Assembly: GCA_026119855.1 (NCBI GenBank)
Contig: JAOWBW010000060.1
Span: 868,001-932,000, forward strand
DNA: 64,000 bases
Source of the DNA: Campanula takesimana
Taxonomy: Eukaryota; Streptophyta; Magnoliopsida; Asterales; Campanulaceae
Direction: 5' to 3'
Shown: one piece after another, positions 58,303 through 64,000 of the stretch
How the letters are laid out: the number at the start of each line of letters is the position of its first letter
How positions within the stretch are numbered: the stretch's first letter is position 1
Position numbers and translations under genes: made by a program
Notes under the pieces: model-generated
What the model was told of the DNA's origin: nothing
The model's database searches: none
Seen by the model: the letters and a program-made list of their open reading frames with translations, nothing else

Positions 58303-59850
58303 ACACTACCTTTTTTCTCAGGGTATATATTTATCTTTTTTTTAGTTTGTCTCAGAGTATATGTTTTATTTCTTTAAATAGCAAACAATTTTTACTATTA
58401 ATCCCACATATTCTCTCTCCTACGTTACTTTTATACTCACAACACCAATCAACTCACTCACTATTTCTACCCCCCATTTTCTCTCCTACTTTACTTTTCG
58501 GGAAAATACCGAAATTGCCCCTGAACTTAGCGAGTGGATGTAGATATGCCCCAAACATCGTTTATTGACACATTTGCCCCTCAACTCAATGAAAAATAGG
58601 GCAGATTTAGCCTCCGTTAAATTTTTCATCCAAAATTTAACGACTTTAAGGACCTAAATTGCGTTAAAAAAACTTGAAAAGTTATAAATTGTGAATTATT
58701 AAACTATATTATCCTGAAAAATGTTTATTAAAATATAAAGTGTTTAAATAAAATAAATTAACCTGAGAAGTAGGAAAAAAAAAATAAACATTTTAGTGAA
58801 GTTCTATTTATGACATGCTGCCAATTCCAACATAAGTTTTTATTTACAAATTTAATAAAATCTTATAGAGAGAGTGTATGATATTCTTGCTAAGCACTTT
58901 ATTTTATTTTTATTTTTTTTTTTTGCAAATTTAGATGAAAATATAAAATAAAATGGTAGAAAACTAACTTAAGAAGAAAAAAAAATTAAAAGTTGACAAT
59001 TCATTTTAAGATGTATTTAATATTAAAATAAATAAATATCCTTTTGGATGAGAATATCATTTAAACCTACTTATTTATTTATAGTTAAAATTAATAAATG
59101 ACGGAGAATGATAAAGATTAATTTATATATAGTTTTGAGTTTGAAGTTATTTATTTTATTTTAATTATTTCAAATTTTACTTTGTTATTATATGATCCGT
59201 ATTGCAACAAATAATTATCCAACTCACTTATGGTTATGATTGTGGGATGTGGTGGATGAAGTGGTGGTCTATAGCGGGGATTTATATCCATATTCATACC
59301 AAATCCTTGCTCTTGCTCTATAGCTTTTGGTAATGTTTTTTTTATTTGATAGACGATAGTCATAATTAATTTTACAAAATTAGAACTTTCTAAAATTAAA
59401 GTAAGACTAGGTGACTTTTTATAATTAGAAAAATTAGTTTCTCAAAATATTGTGATTAATTAAATATCAATTATTAAAAAATAAAATATACGTATAACAT
59501 ACTATACATTCTCTAATTAATATTCTTTAGGATATATAATTCGATAGTTCACAATTTATCCATTTTCAAGTTTAATTCAATTTAGGTCTGTAATCGTTAA
59601 ATTTTGGATGAAAAGATAGATTTGGATGAAAAATTAACGGAGGTCAAATCTGCCCTATTTTTCATTGAGTTGAGGGATAAATATGCCATAAATGACATTA
59701 GCGGCATATCTGCATCCAATCGCTAAGTTCATGGGCATATTTTTGTGTTTTCCCTTTATTTTTCTCACTCACAACACTTAGTTCACTTCCACCACTTCGT
59801 AATCTTCGTGCAAATGGTAGGGTGAACATATACTCTGAGACGGGAGGAGT
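58303..59850. repeat. Stowaway-like MITE split by a MULE
   Basis: Left part (58303-58499) has arm tctcagagtatatgttttat and the TACTTTTATACTCACAACACC interior common to this family; right part (59765-59850) ends with the inverse gaacatatactctgagacgg. The MULE at 58500-59754 sits between them. Confidence 0.75.
58500..59754. mobile_element. Non-autonomous MULE, 1.26 kb, long terminal inverted repeats
   Basis: Left GGGAAAATACCGAAATTGCC and right end related to its inverse (gggcatatttttgtgttttccc). Inner arm segments aaaaatagggcagatttagc and tctgccctatttttcattga pair well. Flanked by TTTACTTTTC (58490-58499) and TTTATTTTTC (59755-59764), one mismatch. No ORF of note. Confidence 0.82.
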
Positions 59851-59863
59851 AGAATTTACTTAA

Positions 59864-60003
59864 ATGCTTGATTCAGAGTTTCCGGGAAAATGTCAAACGA
59901 GAAGACATCGACACGATTAAATGTCCTAGGTCTGTGGTTCACCGACTCCCGCACGTACGTACCCCTTCTCTTCCCGCGAACGTGATGTCGTACCGCGCTT
60001 GAG
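59864..60003 (+). pseudogene. P450 C-terminal fragment (CYP71-type)
   Basis: The stretch lines up with the tail of the pseudogene at 52042-54324: FDSEFPGKMS (where the other has FDWKLPEMS), then in the next frame EDIDTIKCPRSVVHRLPH. This corresponds to the region after the heme loop, close to the C-terminus. Only about 140 bp remain, starting immediately right of the MITE. Confidence 0.6.
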
Positions 60004-60274
60004 GTGCAGATTGTATCATCAGTTTTCACGTGATTTAACATGTCATGGAAACCTTCTCCTCCACAAATGAGAATCATTATTATTCTGGATTTCTTCATTG
60101 ATTGGAGGTTTAAATTGTAGAGTTAGTTACGTGATTAAATTCGAAGGCTATATGTGGTCTAGATAGAGCAAAAAGGAGATTTGTGGGATTGATCCCTTTA
60201 AAGAACAGTAGAACACACAACATCGTTCCGCAAATCTTTACGAGCAAATCAATGGGATGTCGCCAACATACGGT

Positions 60275-60358
60275 GCAGACCGCGCATGACCAATCACGTC
60301 TGTGGTATGGATTCATGCAGACCGCGCATGACCAATCACGTCTGTGGTATGGATTCAT
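60275..60358 (+). repeat. Exact 42-bp tandem duplication
   Basis: The unit gcagaccgcgcatgaccaat then cacgtctgtggtatggattcat occurs twice head to tail without mismatch (60275-60316, 60317-60358). Confidence 0.9.
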
Positions 60359-60557
60359 ACATCTCAGGCTCCTATAGATATTTGACTCATTTGTTAAGGT
60401 CAGCTACAGTCGTAACTAACGTGCACTTTGCTCCCACAATACTTATACTCTTCTAATTAACCGTGGTTAATGTTTATTAAAATCTTTTACATTAAAAGGA
60501 AAACAGAATTACTTCCTATTGATTACAAATAAACAATATGAAATTGAAAGCATGAAA

Positions 60558-60985
60558 TGTTAGAGCATTTGAACAAGACTTGATGAGAAAATAAAGCAAT
60601 CACAATAACACGGATTTACGTGGTTCACACACTTGGCTACGTCCACGGGATGGGAGAGAATATTATTATCACTGGAGAAACAATTACACAAGATCACACT
60701 AATCTACTTTGCACGAATTTTGATCACAAAATTCATGACTGTGCAAACCCTAGATCTAGAATTATTGATCTCTCTATTCTGTGTAAACTGAGCAAACTTC
60801 TGAACTTTTTGGGACAGAGGTAGTATATATACGCATGTATATAAACGTTTCCGAAGTTCCCTAATCAATTCCATAAGGGGACTTTAATCCATGTTTCCTA
60901 GTGGCTGCCTAACTATAATTCTATAACCATAAGGAATCTCTATATCCTTACTTGAGAACCTGCCAAATAAAGTCCTAGCCAAACA
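60558..60985 (-). mobile_element. LTR (solo or fragment) related to Ty1/copia element 2
   Basis: TGTTAGAGCATTTGAACAAG, then ggatttacgtggttcac and acttggctacgtccacggga, matches the first ~230 bp of the 46741-47174 LTR; the rest has diverged. A possible end CCAAACA lies at 60979-60985, but the flanking 5-mers do not match, so solo-LTR status is not shown. Confidence 0.7.
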
Positions 60986-61419
60986 GCAACTTAGACGTGA
61001 ATTGGCTACCTCTTTAAGCCTAAGCCACAACACTTCTGTTCGGTGGCGGATCTACACCAAAAAATCGCGGCGGGCCAAACCCGCGCAGGTCCGACCCGCT
61101 CGACCCGACTTTCCTCCACTGCCAGAGCGACACGTGGCGCGCTGTGAGCCACACGCTGGTTCACCCAACCGCTCGCTGCCACGTGTCCTCCTTAAAAAAA
61201 AAACCAAAAAACTTTAAAATACTATATCTTGATATTTATAACTCAGAAAAAAATACAGTTGTGTTCGTCTCGACGAGACGAATAAAACTACATAGGTCAT
61301 GATATGGTTTGATTTAAAAAAAAAAACATAATATTTTACACAAAAAGTTTGTGTTGCTTTGTCAGCTGAAATATTTCATTTTGGGCTTAAACCCAAGTGC
61401 ATCGTAATTAATACCTTAG
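60986..61419. other. GC-rich patch with inverted ACGTGGC boxes
   Basis: 61060-61200 is far richer in GC than its surroundings. It holds gacacgtggcgcgctgtgag (61129-61148) and, inverted, gctgccacgtgtcctcc (61174-61190). No ORF I trust. The remainder is AT-rich. Confidence 0.5.
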
Positions 61420-61981
61420 GCTATGTATAATGTGGTAGTTAAGGGGTGGGTTGTGAGAAGGTCAACTAGTTGCGGGAGCTACAATACAATGGTGAGTTGA
61501 GAGGGAGAGAATTGAGGTTTTAGGGTATGGAGCCTCTGGGACACTTGTCAAGGTTTGAGTGGGTTGAACAAATTTTTGGATTTAATTTCTATCCCAATTA
61601 TTTGAGCTGAATTTTCACATAGTAAATTAATTTTTTTTCGCCAAAATTCCTAAAAAAAAAAAAAAAAAAAAGATCCTCTATAAATTTATGTAAGTTTCAT
61701 TTGATTTGGACACCGAAAAAAAACCCTCTTTCTCAATATATTGCAACTTTTCTTGTAACTTTTTTTATTTTAAATATAAATGATAATTAAAAAAAACCCT
61801 CTTTTCTGTATAAACATTAAGTGTGAATATTTTTTTAATTATAAATGATTATTATTATTATTATTTTACTAATCATAAAAACAAATATTATAAATAAAAT
61901 AAAAGTTGTGGGGTATAGAATGATGAGTTGGGAGGAGTTGAATTTTAAACTAAACTAGCCATTGTAGGGGGTATGGTTGAA
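61420..61981. repeat. Probable MITE-like element, weak ends
   Basis: Left ggctatgtataatgtggtag (61431) and right ctagccattgtagggggtat (61956) look like a worn inverted pair of a type seen again at 62338-62742. AT-rich interior with a poly-A run (61651-61670). Confidence 0.4.
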
Positions 61982-62163
61982 GGGCAATGCTAGGGTCACA
62001 AAAGAAGATTACAAAATCAATGATACAAAGTGAGGTGGCAATATTTTATTGATTGTATCGATTGTGGACCCGGCACACTCTAATTAAAAACACCAATAAA
62101 ATTTTGACACATCATTTTGTAAGCCACATTTTGTGACATTTTTTTGTGACTTTATATGTATCC
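61982..62163 (+). repeat. ~180-bp MULE-type MITE, copy C
   Basis: GGGCAATGCTAGGGTCACAA ... TTTGTGACTTTATATGTATCC with core tggacccggcacactctaat. Flanked by ATGGTTGAA (61973-61981) and ATAGTTGAA (62164-62172), one mismatch. Confidence 0.82.
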
Positions 62164-62337
62164 ATAGTTGAAAGAGTAGTTGAATGATTAAATTGAATAT
62201 TAGGGTAGTTGAATAATTTGGGGTGGTTGAAGAGTGCATCTCGCTATAGCTGTTGCTTGTGGTGTGATAAGTAGTTACAGGAGTGAAATCACAAAGTTTG
62301 ACTAAGAGGCCCCGGATACCCATTCATCTATAACTAT

Positions 62338-62742
62338 TAGACCATTTGCAATGGCTTACTTAATTGGGTGTTGATATGGGGTTATGGGGTGTTGGTCATG
62401 TTGTTGAAAGGACAAGGGTGTTGGCCAGCATCAACAACTATCGGTGGCAGGAGGTGGGCCACACTAGAAAAAAGAACTCACCTAATTTTTGTATCCCAAT
62501 TATCTTTTTAAAAAAAAGGTAAAATAAAAATATACCAAAATTTAGCATTTGTTTTTCTCTATAAGTAGATGTAAATTTCATTAGATTTGGACACAAAAAA
62601 AAAAAAAAACCCAATTTTTTATGAAATGAAAAAAGAAAATGAGGTGGAGTGGATGATTAGGTGGATGGAGAGAGAAGATGAGATGGTGTGATAAAGTGGG
62701 TGTTGGATGAATTTTGGGTGTTAACCATTACAAATGGTCTTA
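62338..62742. repeat. MITE with AGACCATTTG ends
   Basis: Left AGACCATTTGCAATGGCTTA, right inverse accattacaaatggtctta. Short inverted ends, no ORF; superfamily not assigned. Confidence 0.6.
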
Positions 62743-63511
62743 CTAAATCAAAAACCGCTGACATCAGCGGTGCCACGTGGCAACACCATGTTAAAAGTTT
62801 TCCCTCCAAAATCACTAGATGACATCATCCCTCATTTATTAAATCAATTAATTAAATTATAACTATTTACTTTACATATTATCTTTGCATTAATTGCTAT
62901 ACAAATTTACTTCAGCCTATTTGAATTTGATGATCCCACAACATTCTCTCTCCCCTCCACACTCTATTCTTTTTTTATCTCCTCCCTGTTCTCCTCTACT
63001 TATTTCTTGCAACAATTTTTCACTATATTACATCTTTAAATGAGATTATAGTATGGAGATAACTTAAAAATACTACACAAATATTTTTGAGATGAAATGG
63101 ATATTTAAAATAGTTTCTAAAATACAAAATTGAGAAAACTATATTTAACTTTGTCCTCACGATCTCGATTTCTCAAATAATTTATTTAATAAAACCAGAT
63201 TTTGAATTATTAAGATAAATTTTTACGTGATTATGTATGGTGAAACTTTTATATTTTTTCTTAAATATGAATATCTAATATTCTTTTCACCCTAAAAATA
63301 TCTAATTTTTAAGAAAATATCATTACAAGTGTTCATATTCACTAGAAATCGAACTCATAATGATAATACGATGACATCACTAAAAGTCATGTATGTCTTT
63401 ATGCTACTAGATTTAGATGTTTTTCAATATAAAAATTTGTATAATATTATTTAAAAAAAATGATAAGTAATCAAATTTTGAACAACCGTGCATCGCACGG
63501 GATTAATCTAG
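62743..63511 (+). mobile_element. Helitron-like element, non-autonomous
   Basis: The 3' end has a perfect hairpin CCGTGC-ATC-GCACGG (63486-63500), then CTAG (63508-63511) before T, the standard plant Helitron terminus. The 5' limit is uncertain: a TCTTACTA stretch near 62739 directly follows the MITE arm. A hairpin (CCGCTGA-CA-TCAGCGG) and the palindrome TGCCACGTGGCA lie at about 62755-62782. No Rep/helicase. Confidence 0.6.
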
Positions 63512-63531
63512 TTTTTATAATAAAAATTATT

Positions 63532-63740
63532 ACTCCCTATGTTCCATATGTCCACTTTTCCTTTTCAGTTCGTTTCAGAGTATATGTTCATTTTTAAAAA
63601 TGACAAAGAATTTTTACTATTTCTCTCATTCATTCTCTCTCCTACATTACTTTTATATTCACAACAGTTACATCACTTCCACCATTAATTAATCTCTGTG
63701 TAAATAAGATGGTGAATATATACTCTGGAACAGAGTGAGC
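63532..63740. repeat. Stowaway-like MITE
   Basis: Left CTCCCTATGTTCCATATGTC; inner arm gtttcagagtatatgttca pairs with gtgaatatatactctggaac at the right. The same family as the split element at 58303-59850. Confidence 0.65.
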
Positions 63741-64000
63741 ACACCTCTGCCCTATCCATTAGACAATGGAAGCTTTTACTTGGGATTTTTTCCCCGCTCC
63801 CCTCCCGGTGAAGAAGATAGCGGCCTTCATCTATCTCGACCAGTTCAGGTTCAAGGGGTCTCTTTCTTATCAAGAGTCTTTTGAGGGGGCCAATCAACTA
63901 CTATTTCTTCCTACTCATTCTCTTTCTCTCACTTTACTTTTATACTCACGATATTTACATCACTTCCACCATTTTTAATCTCCGTGCAAATGAGAGGGTG
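63741..64000. other. Window end: partial MITE of the same family
   Basis: From about 63895 the text (cactttacttttatactcac, tccgtgcaaatgagagggtg) matches the interior of the previous MITE and runs off the window. 63741-63890 holds no recognisable gene; short frames on both strands overlap and I do not trust them. Confidence 0.5.

Noticed and set aside
60558..60985. A proven solo LTR
   Set aside because: The left part matches the copia element 2 LTR, but no matching 5-bp flanks were found; kept only as LTR-related.

Overview
This window is nuclear DNA of a flowering plant, almost certainly a eudicot. It has intron-split plant genes (cytosolic ribosomal protein eS10, a mitochondrial-type bL25 protein), an intronless PLS-class PPR gene and CYP71-type P450 remnants. 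Most of the rest is plant transposons. I do not name a species. A scaffold gap of 100 N lies at 45055-45154.

Layout. 1-1964: 3' part of a PPR gene (+). 2816-9696: eS10 gene (-), five exons, the start codon alone at the end of exon 1, and a 5.5-kb intron filled with MITEs, Helitron-like ends, a tRNA-derived SINE-like block, a tandem duplication and a MULE. Its promoter (9697-9890) has the site II plus telo-box layout usual for plant ribosomal protein genes. 11341-18261: bL25 gene (+), three exons, two 3-kb repeat-rich introns. 18536-20279: long-TIR MULE just downstream. 21543-22591: 3' end of an RTE-type LINE (-), cut by a Ty1/copia element (22592-27874, -). That copia element is itself cut by a 13.1-kb Sirevirus-type Ty1/copia element (27875-40985, -) with long LTRs and a large 3' ORF region. 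The DNA right of the Sirevirus is not the missing half of either interrupted element, so the locus was rearranged. 41640-43260: head-to-head LTR fragments. 43277-44055: three Stowaway-like MITEs. 46741-51416: a complete but dead Ty1/copia element (-) with exact 5-bp target duplications. 52042-54324: CYP71-type P450 pseudogene (+); a second P450 tail fragment lies at 59864-60003. 54903-60557: a Tourist-like MITE, a CACTA element with self-complementary subterminal repeats, and a MULE inserted inside a MITE. 60558-64000: an LTR fragment, more MITEs and a Helitron-like end.

Host genes that look functional are the PPR gene (organelle RNA processing), eS10 (cytosolic translation) and bL25 (probably mitochondrial translation). 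They look like independent neighbours; nothing suggests an operon or cluster. The most notable non-gene signals are (i) a five-copy, ~180-bp MITE family flanked by 9-bp target duplications, exact in three copies, (ii) a TTGACCG-type motif repeated through the Sirevirus LTRs and 3' region but scarce in its pol, and (iii) a likely spliced 3' ORF in that Sirevirus. I found no CRISPR array, intact tRNA gene or rRNA.
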